From Gammaproteobacteria bacterium (GTDB lineage: Bacteria; Pseudomonadota; Gammaproteobacteria; HK1): a stretch of 64,000 bases of DNA. Below the pieces are notes generated by a model. That model made no database searches. It was given only the letters and a program-made list of their open reading frames with translations, and was not told where the DNA came from. Within the stretch, counting starts at the first letter, position 1; each line of letters begins with the position of its first letter. The position numbers and the translations under genes were made by a program. The stretch covers positions 3,603,288-3,667,287 of the forward strand of contig WLWT01000001.1 of assembly GCA_012103455.1 (NCBI GenBank), read 5' to 3'. This document shows positions 35,374-43,906 of the stretch, piece by piece.

Positions 35374-35663
35374 CAAGAGATCGGTTCGGGATATGTGCAA
35401 TTCTTATCACTTAGCCACTCATGAGAGCGATTGGCAGCGGCTCCGGCTGCGCTGGTGAGGACTGAGCGTCCAGATCGCAGGACGCACTCTCCGAAACGGC
35501 GGCTGTGCTCATGCACGTGGGGACTAGGAAGCCGCATCAGATCCATCGTCACCGGTAAGCTGCCGGCGGCCATGTTGGAGGCGCACCGGCTAGCTCCGTG
35601 GCCTGTTCTCCAGTACCGTGCCAGCATCCGGCCGGCGTTATTTCGCGCTTACGAGGCCAAGAC
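35368..35663. other. Cassette-array end and non-coding debris
   Basis: It begins with the left half-site GCCTAACAAGAG of a truncated attC and then becomes GC-rich chromosome-like sequence. No gene is supported in the ~290 bp. This is where cassette DNA rejoins catabolic genes. Confidence 0.5.
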
Positions 35664-36434
35664 ATGACGGTTCCCGAATTAGTCCCACTACACTTCGATA
35701 CCGACAGCGGCTGCGGCTGGCGGGCGCGCATCGGACTCATCGTGCTGGCAAGCGACCAAACCCTCGAAGCCGAAGCGCGCCGGCTGAGAATCGACGGCGT
35801 GGATTTCTATCACTGCCGCATCCCGATGGAAACTGAGGTTACGCCCGCGGCGCTGACCGCCATGGAGCAAAAGCTGCCGGCAGCGGCGCGATTGCTGCCC
35901 CCCGAGTTCACATTCGGCGCTATCGGCTACGGCTGTACGTCGGCCGCTACACTCATCGGCTCCGATGGGATCACGGCGGCGATTCAGGCGGTCCATCCGG
36001 GCATGAGGTGCTCAGATCCGATCGCGGCCGCCGTTGCCGCGTTTAGCGCCCTCGGTTCGCGCAGCATTGCCGTGGTCACGCCGTACACAGCCGGCATCAC
36101 CGCCGCTGTTGCCAGGCACTTCGCCGCGGCCGGCTTTGAAGTGAGCGCACTGGGCTCATTTCTCGAAGCGAGCGAGCGGGTGGTCGCGCGCATCTCGCCC
36201 CAATCCATCGCCGCAGCGGTGCGCGCCGTCGCCGGTAGCACCGCTTGCGATGCCGTGTTCGTCTCGTGCACCAATCTTAGAGTGCTAGCGCAGATCAACG
36301 CCCTTGAAGATGCAATCGGTAAACCGGTTGTGTCGAGCAACACGGCGTTGTTTTGGCATCTGCTGCGCCTGTGTGGCATCACCGATGAACTCACCGGGCT
36401 TGGCCGCCTATTCACCGCCCAACTCCAGCACTGA
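35664..36434 (+). CDS. Maleate isomerase / arylmalonate decarboxylase-like enzyme (Asp/Glu racemase superfamily)
   Basis: About 256 residues from the ATG at 35664. Two conserved Cys regions, GYGCTSAATLIG and FVSCTNLRVLAQI, lie at the positions of the catalytic cysteines of maleate cis-trans isomerase and related enzymes, with IAVVTPYTAGI between them. The N-terminus RARIGLIVLASDQTLEAEAR is also like EutA of ectoine catabolism. The substrate is not predictable. It heads a group of dehydrogenase genes, so it probably acts on a dicarboxylate or an amino-acid-derived acid. Confidence 0.8.
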   Translation: MTVPELVPLHFDTDSGCGWRARIGLIVLASDQTLEAEARRLRIDGVDFYHCRIPMETEVTPAALTAMEQKLPAAARLLPPEFTFGAIGYGCTSAATLIGSDGITAAIQAVHPGMRCSDPIAAAVAAFSALGSRSIAVVTPYTAGITAAVARHFAAAGFEVSALGSFLEASERVVARISPQSIAAAVRAVAGSTACDAVFVSCTNLRVLAQINALEDAIGKPVVSSNTALFWHLLRLCGITDELTGLGRLFTAQLQH

Positions 36435-36632
36435 CCCGCCCTATACCACGCTGCGGGTACTGCCAGCATAATGGCGCTCTTTGAGCATCCACGTCCCTAT
36501 AGGCCAGCTCTTGGTGGGTCCAAACGCCAACTCCTCAGCGCAGCTGCGGCGGGAGTATTGACGGGTAAGTGAGATAGGAGGCGGGTTAAGTTGGATAAAA
36601 AAACGAGGCAACGGCCAGTGACCGAACACAAC

Positions 36633-37370
36633 ATGACCGTAGTCATTCCTGGCGATGATCCACCGCAAATAGGAAGAACGCCAGCCTTGGAGCGCTTGCG
36701 CGAGCGCACCGAGGCAGTGCTCTACGAAAACCGGCCAGTGTCACATATGTTCGGCTTGATGTTGGCCGTGGCCAAAAATACGGCTGATCAAATCATAGTG
36801 CTCAAAAATGGCCGATGGACCGCCGTTGCCAATGTGATGTTGCAGGGAAAACGCTTGGGCATCATCGGCACCAGCGCTACCGGTGCACATCTGGCACGCT
36901 TTGCCGATCAATTCGGCATGGAGGTGGTGGCGTGGTCCTACCCCCCCGGCGAGGCCCGCGCCAAGGCTATTGGCGTGCGTTACGTGCCGGTGCATGAATT
37001 GCTGACGACCAGTGCGGTGATCAGCTTACATGTGCGTCTAAGCGAGCAGTCACGCGGCCTAATTGGCGCCGCTGAAATCGCCGAGATGCGCCCCGGCGCA
37101 ATACGGTTAAACGGCGCACGTGGCCCGGCGATAGACACACCGGCCCTAGTTGACGCATTGCATCGCGGCCACTTGCACGGCGTTGGAATAGAGGTATTCG
37201 ACGAAGAGCTTTTGCCGCCCAATGCAGCCATCGCCGCCTGCCCGCGCGTGGTACTGACGCCACAGCGCGCCGAGCAAACGCCCGAGGCCGTGAGCGCCAC
37301 TAACGAAGGCGCTGTGGAGAACCTATTCGCGTTCCTTGACGGCAAGCCGTGCTGTAATGCCGCAAACTGA
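36633..37370 (+). pseudogene. D-2-hydroxyacid dehydrogenase-like gene, truncated and lacking the catalytic His
   Basis: About 245 residues instead of ~320. The N-terminal catalytic half is mostly missing: the sequence goes from MTVVIPGDDPPQIGRTPAL almost directly to SHMFGLMLAVAKN. The NAD domain is kept (LGIIGTSATGAHLARFADQF), with NGARGPAIDTPAL (Arg) and GIEVFDEE (Glu), but the His of the usual TPHxxG motif is Gln (VVLTPQRAEQTPE). It is unlikely to be an active dehydrogenase. Either an internal deletion with decay, or a repurposed binding protein. Confidence 0.7.
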
Positions 37371-37398
37371 TTTTTTACACCGACCAAGCGAATCAACC

Positions 37399-38520
37399 AT
37401 GAGCACACCCCATTTCGAGATCGCCGTCATCAAAGGCGATGGCATAGGCGTTGACGTGACCGATGCGGCGCTAGCCGTTGTGAATGCGGCCCAGGCCCGG
37501 TTAGGCGGTTTTCAGTTGCACTACAAGGAACTGGAGGCCGGGGCGGCTTATTTTCAGCGCACTGGAAATGACATAGCCCCCGGTGCGCAGGAGGCGGCCG
37601 CAGCGGCGGACGCTATCTTTCTAGGCGCCATCGGGCTGCCGGCTATTCGCCATGCGGACGGCACCGAAATCTCGCCGCATCTTAGGCTGCGCGACGAATT
37701 CCAGCTCTACGCTGGGGTGCGGCCGGTCAAACAATATCCGAATGCGCCGCAGCGGCTGGCCGATCCGCGAGCCGCCGAGCTGGATCTGGTGATCTTGCGC
37801 GAATCCACCGAAGGACTGTTTTTCTCCTGCGCGGCGGTCGGTGGCGGTGAACTCATCGGTGACAGCGAAGCCAGAGACACGCTTCGCATCACCCGCGCGA
37901 CGACGGAGAAACTGCACGATTTTGCCTTCAAGCTAGCCCGCAAACGCAAGCAACGCGGTAGCCCTGGCCGCGTCACCTGTGTCGATAAAGCCAACGTGTT
38001 CCGCTCGATGGCCTTCTTCAGGAAAATCTTCGATGAGCGCGCCGCCCATTTCCCGGATGTGGCAGTGGACTACAACTACGTCGATGCCCAAGCTTTGGAT
38101 CTGGTGCGCCAACCGTGGGCATTCGACGTGCTGGTCATGGAGAACATGTTCGGCGACATACTGTCGGATCTGGCCGGCGGCCTCGTGGGCGGCATGGGCA
38201 TGGCGGCCTGCGCTGAAATCGGCGACCAACACGCCCTCTTCCAACCGGCCCACGGCAGCGCACCGGACATCATGGGTCAAGACAAAGCCAACCCTCTGGC
38301 CGCCATTTTAAGTGGCGCCTTGATGCTCGATTATCTGGCTGATCGTGCGGATCACCCACCGCTTGCCGCGGCTGCATTGGCTATAGAAGCAGCGGTTGAG
38401 GAAGGATTTGCGCGCGAGCAGATCCGGCCCATGGAATTCGGCGGTGACATGGGCACCAAAGCGGTGACGGCGGCGCTCGTCGCTTTGGTGGCATCCATGC
38501 CGGTAGCTAGGGTGGTTTAG
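37399..38520 (+). CDS. Isopropylmalate/tartrate dehydrogenase-family enzyme
   Basis: About 373 residues from the ATG at 37399. Beta-decarboxylating dehydrogenase motifs are IKGDGIGVDVTDAAL, LRLRDEFQLYAGVRPVK, RESTEGLFFS, DKANVFRSM, VDYNYVDAQALDLV, MENMFGDILSDLAGGLVGG and PAHGSAPDIMG. Family members oxidise 3-isopropylmalate, tartrate or similar 2-hydroxydiacids with NAD+. The neighbours are catabolic and no leu genes are near, which favours a tartrate-like or other dicarboxylate substrate over leucine synthesis. Confidence 0.83.
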   Translation: MSTPHFEIAVIKGDGIGVDVTDAALAVVNAAQARLGGFQLHYKELEAGAAYFQRTGNDIAPGAQEAAAAADAIFLGAIGLPAIRHADGTEISPHLRLRDEFQLYAGVRPVKQYPNAPQRLADPRAAELDLVILRESTEGLFFSCAAVGGGELIGDSEARDTLRITRATTEKLHDFAFKLARKRKQRGSPGRVTCVDKANVFRSMAFFRKIFDERAAHFPDVAVDYNYVDAQALDLVRQPWAFDVLVMENMFGDILSDLAGGLVGGMGMAACAEIGDQHALFQPAHGSAPDIMGQDKANPLAAILSGALMLDYLADRADHPPLAAAALAIEAAVEEGFAREQIRPMEFGGDMGTKAVTAALVALVASMPVARVV

Positions 38521-38558
38521 ACAATGTTCCGCGCTGATAAGCCGGGCGAGTTGGGGAT

Positions 38559-38707
38559 ATTTCGATCCGGGTGGTGCTGCGAATGGGTCAATCGCTTTCG
38601 GCGATTATGTGAACGGCTATCAGAATCCACCGATCAACCGGGGCCTTGACACGGCCCGCAAGCAAGCGTTCTTCGACTTCGTAGAAGCACTCTCGAAGCA
38701 GGCATGA
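38559..38707 (+). pseudogene. C-terminal remnant of an unidentified gene
   Basis: An in-frame tail reads FDPGGAANGSIAFGDYVNGY and ends DFVEALSKQA at 38707, without a usable start. It is protein-like in composition. The rest of the gene has been deleted. I do not recognise the family. Confidence 0.4.
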
Positions 38708-38759
38708 GCCGGCCACCCACTCTTCGGCACACCTAGGCAGCGCCTAGCTAAATTTAAAG

Positions 38760-39665
38760 CTAAAGCGCCGTATGAATGTCGCTGCCCATGCAGCCAACGC
38801 AGTCACTGCCCGCCACTTGCGGCAAGCAATCCCTGAGCAGCCGGCCCAGTAGCACCATTTGTGGACTGGTCAGGCGATACCGCTCCATGGCAGCCAACAC
38901 TGCCGCGTGTTCCGCTCGCGGTGGCAACGGCTTATGCGCAGCGGACGGCAGCACGGCGAGTGCTTCGTCTAAAACGCCGTCAATGGCCCTTACAACCTCA
39001 ACGCATCCTTGCGCCGAGGCAGGTTCGGCCATACGCGGTGGCAGCACCGTTGCGATATACGCCAGGAATCCGGGCCAATGCGCCAGCATTCGATACAACC
39101 CGGGTATGAACGGGTGTCCATCAACTTCTACTTCGAATGTGCGCAGCACCGCCAATAGAGGCGGCGGCATGGAGGCTATAGACACCAACGGCGGCGGTGC
39201 CGGCACGGGGGCGGGTGGCTGCCAGGCAGCATAAGCGCGGCCACCGCCAGCCGCCCCGCGCAGCAACTTTTGCACTAATCCGGAAAACATCAGGTTCGTA
39301 GGACTCACCCGCACAAACCCATCGCATAATCCCCGGATGGCCCGCATCCCGCTTTCATCCACCCCGAGCAAGCTGAGCACATCGCCACTCAACGGTGGCA
39401 GCGGCGCCAACATCACCGGCGCACTGGCCCGCCAGGCCGCCTCCTGCGCTACACCGGACTCGAACGCGGGCGCTACCGCCCGCCACGCCCATTCCAACCA
39501 GCCGGGCCGGGTGGCGAGGTGGCGTTGCATGGAGGACACATAAGGCACTGCGCACCAATGACGGATAGCCGCATAGATCTCGGCCAGTTCACCCCGCGCT
39601 TCGCTTTCAGCCAATTCCGCTAACAACTCAAACGCCCCATCCGCTCGCAACGCGAGGTGCATCAT
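38760..39665 (-). CDS. DehI-like (2-haloacid dehalogenase, group I-like) protein
   Basis: 301 residues consisting of two similar all-helical halves. The first has ARGELAEIYAAIRHWCAVPY and HLATRPGWLEWAWRAVAP; the second has HPFIPGLYRMLAHWPGFLAY and IATVLPP. This pseudo-dimer layout is that of DehI. The C-terminus ends in a Cys-containing GSDCVGCMGSDIH not typical of the family. The catalytic Asp cannot be assigned by eye, so dehalogenase activity is not established. It is transcribed divergently from the aminotransferase. Confidence 0.55.
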   Translation of the reverse strand: MMHLALRADGAFELLAELAESEARGELAEIYAAIRHWCAVPYVSSMQRHLATRPGWLEWAWRAVAPAFESGVAQEAAWRASAPVMLAPLPPLSGDVLSLLGVDESGMRAIRGLCDGFVRVSPTNLMFSGLVQKLLRGAAGGGRAYAAWQPPAPVPAPPPLVSIASMPPPLLAVLRTFEVEVDGHPFIPGLYRMLAHWPGFLAYIATVLPPRMAEPASAQGCVEVVRAIDGVLDEALAVLPSAAHKPLPPRAEHAAVLAAMERYRLTSPQMVLLGRLLRDCLPQVAGSDCVGCMGSDIHTAL

Positions 39666-39737
39666 GGACAGCCTGACGGCAAAATGTAACCACGATAGGC
39701 AAATAGCCGATGGTCAGACCGTACAACGAGGTAGTTT

Positions 39738-41048
39738 ATGGCTCACACTAATCTCGATCTGGCGAATGCGCTCGCCGATGCTAAATCCCAATACACCGCG
39801 GCCAATCCACGCAGCCACGAGTTGCACCGCAAAGCCTGCGGCCCGTTACCCGGCGGCAACACCCGTACGACGCTGCACTACGATCCGTTCCCGGTGGTGA
39901 TCGAGCAGGGCGAAGGCAGTGTGGTTACCGATGTAGATGGCCATGATTACGCCGACTTTATAGGTGAGTACACAGCCGGCCTCTATGGCCATTCACATCC
40001 GGTGATCAAAGCCGCCATAGAAAAAGTGCTAAAGCGCGGCTTATCGCTGTGTTCGCCCACCGCCGCTGAAGCGCAATTGGCCGCCATACTCTGTCAACGG
40101 TTCCCCAGTGTGGAACAGATCCGTTTTACCAACTCCGGCACCGAGGCTAACTTGATGATCGCCGGCGCCGCCCGCCACTTCACCGGCCGTGATGCCCTCA
40201 TGGTATTTAACGGCGGCTATCACGGCGGCGTCTTCTACTTCGCTACCGGCGCCAGCCCCATCAACGCGCCCTATCCGTTCGTGTTGGGAGAATTCAACGA
40301 TCCGGACACGACCTTGCGCCGCCTCGAAGAGAACGCCAACCGCCTAGCGGCGCTGTTCATCGAACCCGTCATGGGCACATCCGGCGCCCTGCCTGTCAAC
40401 CTCGATTTTCTAAAAGCATTGAGAACCCGCACCGAGGAGCTTGGCATCTTACTGGTATTCGATGAGGTGATGACCTCGCGCTTGTCACCGGGTGGGGCGC
40501 AGCAACTGTTCGGCATCACCCCGGATATGAGCAGTTTCGGCAAGTACATAGGGGGTGGTTTGACTTTCGGTGCATTCGGCGGCCGGGCAGATGTGATGGC
40601 GCAGTTCGACCCACGGCGCAGTGACAGCCTGCCGCACGCCGGCACTTTCAACAACAACGTACTCACCATGGCCGCCGGCCTGGCCGGTATGCGTGACATC
40701 TACACACCGGCTGTGGCCATCGCCCACAACGCTCGCGGCGATGCGTACCGGGAGCGGTTGAACAGTATTATCGAAGCATTGGACGTGCCGGCCCAAGTCA
40801 CCGGCGCAGGCTCGATGCTCGGCTTTCATTTTACCCGCGAGGTGATCAACACCCCCCACGATGCTAGACGCACACCAGCGGATGCGCGCGCGCTTTTTCA
40901 CCTAGCCATGTTGAACCGCGGCTTTTATCTGGGCCGCGCCGGCTTGGCCAGCCTATCGCTGCCGCTCGAGCAGAGGCATTACGATGATTTTGCCGAAGCT
41001 TTTCGCGAGTTTCTTACCGTATACGCCAACGTGCTGCGAGGTATGTGA
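39738..41048 (+). CDS. Class III aminotransferase / glutamate-1-semialdehyde aminomutase-like
   Basis: 436 residues. PLP-fold type I motifs are PGGNTRTTLHYDPFP, FTNSGTEANLMI, FNGGYHGGVFYF, VFDEVMTSRLSPGG and the PLP-Lys in SSFGKYIGGGLTFGAFGG. It resembles HemL, but N-terminal GGNTRT and the SRLSPGG sequence are those of HemL-like aminotransferases found in catabolic loci rather than haem synthesis. The donor and acceptor are unknown. Complete, AT/GC usage as in the core genes. Confidence 0.83.
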   Translation: MAHTNLDLANALADAKSQYTAANPRSHELHRKACGPLPGGNTRTTLHYDPFPVVIEQGEGSVVTDVDGHDYADFIGEYTAGLYGHSHPVIKAAIEKVLKRGLSLCSPTAAEAQLAAILCQRFPSVEQIRFTNSGTEANLMIAGAARHFTGRDALMVFNGGYHGGVFYFATGASPINAPYPFVLGEFNDPDTTLRRLEENANRLAALFIEPVMGTSGALPVNLDFLKALRTRTEELGILLVFDEVMTSRLSPGGAQQLFGITPDMSSFGKYIGGGLTFGAFGGRADVMAQFDPRRSDSLPHAGTFNNNVLTMAAGLAGMRDIYTPAVAIAHNARGDAYRERLNSIIEALDVPAQVTGAGSMLGFHFTREVINTPHDARRTPADARALFHLAMLNRGFYLGRAGLASLSLPLEQRHYDDFAEAFREFLTVYANVLRGM

Positions 41049-41080
41049 CCCCATCACTGGATGGACGCCATCACCGTATA

Positions 41081-41134
41081 GGCGCCATCACCTTATAGGC
41101 GAATGCGCCACTAGATAGGCGAATGCGCCACTAG
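41081..41134. repeat. Tandem 20-bp repeat between convergent genes
   Basis: ATAGGCGAATGCGCCACTAG is present twice in direct succession, preceded by similar ATAGGCGCCATCACC units. It lies just before MITE copy H in the convergent gap. Confidence 0.7.
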
Positions 41135-41145
41135 CACCATCAATA

Positions 41146-41286
41146 GGGCACCTCTAAAAATGCACTTTTCCCGCGATTGCGGCGTCAGCGCCGTGCTCGA
41201 ATCCTCAGGTATCACCTATACACTGCGGTTGTGTGCGCGGTGCTTCCTTGCACTCACGAAACAATGACTATTTTTATCAGGCGCCC
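41146..41286 (-). mobile_element. MITE-like repeat, copy H
   Basis: Complete copy: GGGCACCTCTAAAAATGCAC at the left, TATTTTTATCAGGCGCCC at the right. It sits between two convergent genes. Confidence 0.9.
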
Positions 41287-41309
41287 TATATCACAATTAC
41301 CCGTCATCA

Positions 41310-43091
41310 CTAAATGAAGCGCAACGGCCTTCTATCGCCGGATGTCTTCAGGGCCTGATGGTTTTCTATCAGATAGGTAATCGCCTGCTTGAACTGCTGT
41401 GAACTCCTATCGGCAAATAACTCTTTGTCCAAATCCAGCGAACGCAGCCTATTGATCAAACCCAAACGAAACGCATCATCATCGATCAACCGCACAGCGG
41501 TCTCGATATAAGCGCCCTCGCTATGGGTGATGAGTTCATGCAAGCCACATGCGCGCAGCAGGGACGCGGCCGAGCGGTTGTAGAACTTACCGCCTTCGCG
41601 CGTGACCATGGGCCGGTGCAAGAACAGAGCATCCGTCGCCGTCGCATAACCACCGAAAGGGTAACTGTCCAAGGTGAGCTGGCACGTCTCCATGTGCGCC
41701 ATATAGGACGGATAGTGCAAATTGCCAATGATGTGCACTGAGTGTTCATCGAGCACCTCATACACATCGCGGCGTAGCTGACTAAAACCACCGCTCACCA
41801 ATGCACCACTAGGATAGAACTCGAAAATGATATCGCGCTCGCTGCGCTCATCGATCCGAGCGAGGGTTTGCAACAATGGATAGTTGATCTTCTGGCCGGT
41901 CCATGGGCAGCCGATGCGTATCCTATCGCTGGGCCTAGCCAGGCTGCGCCGTTCGTAAAGCGGGCGATTGGGCATCACACCGGCCCCCGGGATCAGCACC
42001 AAACGCTCGTCATAGTTGGTCTCATAGGCCGTTTCGTCTTCCGTTTCCCCCCCCCCCCCCAGCCAATAATCTATCTGCGCGCCGAAGGTGGAGACCGGAT
42101 GTCCGTAGCCGCACACTTGAATCGGCGCAATACGTAGATTCGCAAGCGCGATGCTCTCTATATTCATGCCTATGTCCGGAAAGAACACGAGCTGAAATTC
42201 ATTGTTGGCTAGAACCGAATAATCGCGCTTGGGATCATGCAGAGCAAACGTGTGCACGCGGCCTTCAAACAGTTCAACATCCAGCGCCTCCAGGGCTTGA
42301 CCCAACGACAACAGCGACAATTCGTAGTCTTGCGCCAGCGCCCGCAAGAATGCATGCATGCACCGGTATACCGAGTGGCCTTTATGCCACATATTGGTCA
42401 CGATGAGGATTTTCTTCTTGTCGGGCTTGTTGTGGATCGGCGGGGCATGGGTCCAAGCTTTGAAACCAGCGTTGATGACACGTTTGAGTTCGTGATCCCG
42501 TTCGTTATCTATATACGTCACGCCGAAATAAGCGTGTGGTACATGAACGGATACCGGCATCAAGCGTTGGTCGATGTCATACATATGTTCGCGCAGGTGC
42601 TGCCAGGTGTTATAGGCCGCGCTGCCCACCCGGTAGTTGGTGAAATTGACTATATACCAAAGCGACGCTAACTCTACGTTAGCGTCGAAAAACACCTTAC
42701 GGTTGAGCCGCGTATGGCAACGGGGATTGTACAGCGCCAGCGTTTTGGCGAAATTGCGCGGCTGGCGCAGCAGCATGGCGAGATAAGCATCCGTGGTGCG
42801 GAACTCCGACATCGCCACCACATTGCAAATCACCGGATTGAGTTCAACAAAGCAGCGCGATTGGTTCTCATGCGGTAAAAAATCGGGTTGGGTAAAAAAA
42901 TATAAAAAATTCTTGGCGAAGACGTTGACGAAATGAGTGGTCTGCTCATCTAACTCATAGTAGACGGCGGCGGCGAACTTTTGCAGCAGATCGATAAAAC
43001 ACTGGGCCAACTCTTTGTGTTGGCCTTCCAGGTAGAGCTGCATACATGCGCGTGGATCCAGATCGAGCTTGGTCTGCTCCTCGGCTGTCAT
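41310..43091 (-). CDS. GT41-family glycosyltransferase (HMW1C/O-GlcNAc-transferase-like)
   Basis: About 593 residues from the ATG at 43091. The C-terminal GT41-like half shows KKILIVTNMWHKGHSVYR, IQVCGYGHPVSTFGAQIDYW, TLDSYPFGGYATATDAL, RPMVTREGGKFYNRSAAS and LLRACGLHELI, which are the UDP-sugar binding and catalytic segments of HMW1C and OGT enzymes. The N-terminal half resembles the helical AAD domain of HMW1C. It likely transfers hexose or GlcNAc to Asn or Ser/Thr of a protein in the cytoplasm. A G14 tract (plus strand C14, 42047-42060) encodes GGGG in the IDYWLGGGGETE loop and is in frame. Confidence 0.78.
   Translation of the reverse strand: MTAEEQTKLDLDPRACMQLYLEGQHKELAQCFIDLLQKFAAAVYYELDEQTTHFVNVFAKNFLYFFTQPDFLPHENQSRCFVELNPVICNVVAMSEFRTTDAYLAMLLRQPRNFAKTLALYNPRCHTRLNRKVFFDANVELASLWYIVNFTNYRVGSAAYNTWQHLREHMYDIDQRLMPVSVHVPHAYFGVTYIDNERDHELKRVINAGFKAWTHAPPIHNKPDKKKILIVTNMWHKGHSVYRCMHAFLRALAQDYELSLLSLGQALEALDVELFEGRVHTFALHDPKRDYSVLANNEFQLVFFPDIGMNIESIALANLRIAPIQVCGYGHPVSTFGAQIDYWLGGGGETEDETAYETNYDERLVLIPGAGVMPNRPLYERRSLARPSDRIRIGCPWTGQKINYPLLQTLARIDERSERDIIFEFYPSGALVSGGFSQLRRDVYEVLDEHSVHIIGNLHYPSYMAHMETCQLTLDSYPFGGYATATDALFLHRPMVTREGGKFYNRSAASLLRACGLHELITHSEGAYIETAVRLIDDDAFRLGLINRLRSLDLDKELFADRSSQQFKQAITYLIENHQALKTSGDRRPLRFI
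42047..42060 (-). repeat. 14-base G homopolymer in the GT41 gene
   Basis: Fourteen consecutive C bases on the plus strand, G on the coding strand. They encode the Gly run in IDYWLGGGG. It is long enough for frequent slippage, and any change other than by multiples of three truncates the enzyme in the middle of its catalytic domain. Confidence 0.92.
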
Positions 43092-43906
43092 ATATGCCGC
43101 TCCCGGCACTCGAGGTGTAGCGCGCGCAACACCATAAAAGAAGCTTGCGCCGTTTGACGGGTGAACCAGTAGTTGATTCCTGCACCCACCGCGGCGCCAG
43201 CGATGGGGATCGTTTGCGCCAACTTGCGGCCGATGACCTGTTTAGCGATCTCGCGAGGAATATTGCGGTTTTGCGCAAAAAAAGTACCGCTGACGCGCCC
43301 CTTATAGCCACCGGAACCGGACAGAGCGGATGCTGCCACACTGACTTCACGCAGCGCTTGATGGCGCGAGTCCACATCGCCACAGGCCGCCACGTTGAAC
43401 ACGCACATAACGATGGGCCGATACTGAGGTCCGCGTAAATCAAAACCATATGCGGCGGCCACGCGCTGAATCAGGCGCAAATTGATGGCGAACAACACCG
43501 GTATATCCGCCACTATCAGCGCCACGCCACCCAGCCCCATGCCACCCCCTTGAATGGCGGCAGCTAACTCGCTCTGGGTGAATTGCGCCCGTGCCAGCGG
43601 ATCCAATTGTTCGAGATCCAGTTTACGCAAACCCGCCACACTGGCCACTTCGAGGCCTAAATCCTTGGCCTGGGCGATCACTGTATCGGGCGTCACGGAC
43701 CATTCCGAAGCATTGCTCAATAATGAGAAAAATTTAGCCACAGCATTATCCGCCTGCTCGATGGCCGCTGCCGGGACCATATGCTCGGTCAGCCAATCAA
43801 ACGGCGTCATAGCTATGTCGAACACTTGGCGCAACAGAGAACTGTCACCGCGCTGCCAACGATCGATCTCCCTTTGCACCTCACGTTCATACTCACTCAA
43901 ACTCAT
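43088..43906 (-). CDS. EcsC-family protein
   Basis: 272 residues. The EcsC domain is recognised by LSEYEREVQREIDRWQ at the N-terminus, GGGMGLGGVALIVADIPVLF, RLIQRVAAAYGFDL and the late hydrophobic stretch RKLAQTIPIAGAAVGAGINY. EcsC proteins have no defined biochemistry and are often encoded beside membrane or stress genes. The start overlaps the hydantoinase B stop by 4 bp and the end overlaps the GT41 start, so it is translationally coupled on both sides. Confidence 0.85.
   Translation of the reverse strand: MSLSEYEREVQREIDRWQRGDSSLLRQVFDIAMTPFDWLTEHMVPAAAIEQADNAVAKFFSLLSNASEWSVTPDTVIAQAKDLGLEVASVAGLRKLDLEQLDPLARAQFTQSELAAAIQGGGMGLGGVALIVADIPVLFAINLRLIQRVAAAYGFDLRGPQYRPIVMCVFNVAACGDVDSRHQALREVSVAASALSGSGGYKGRVSGTFFAQNRNIPREIAKQVIGRKLAQTIPIAGAAVGAGINYWFTRQTAQASFMVLRALHLECRERHI

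Noticed and set aside
20760..35380. A CRISPR array, because of many short palindromic repeats
   Set aside because: The palindromes are attC-like or MITE sequences. No regularly spaced identical repeats with unique spacers and no cas genes are present.
36441..36632. A small gene between the AMDase-like and dehydrogenase genes
   Set aside because: The candidate frames are short and overlap the flanking coding region; no support from composition or motifs.
41146..41286. MITE copies as bidirectional transcription terminators
   Set aside because: The hairpins are not followed by a U-tract in the correct orientation. Position between convergent genes alone is insufficient.
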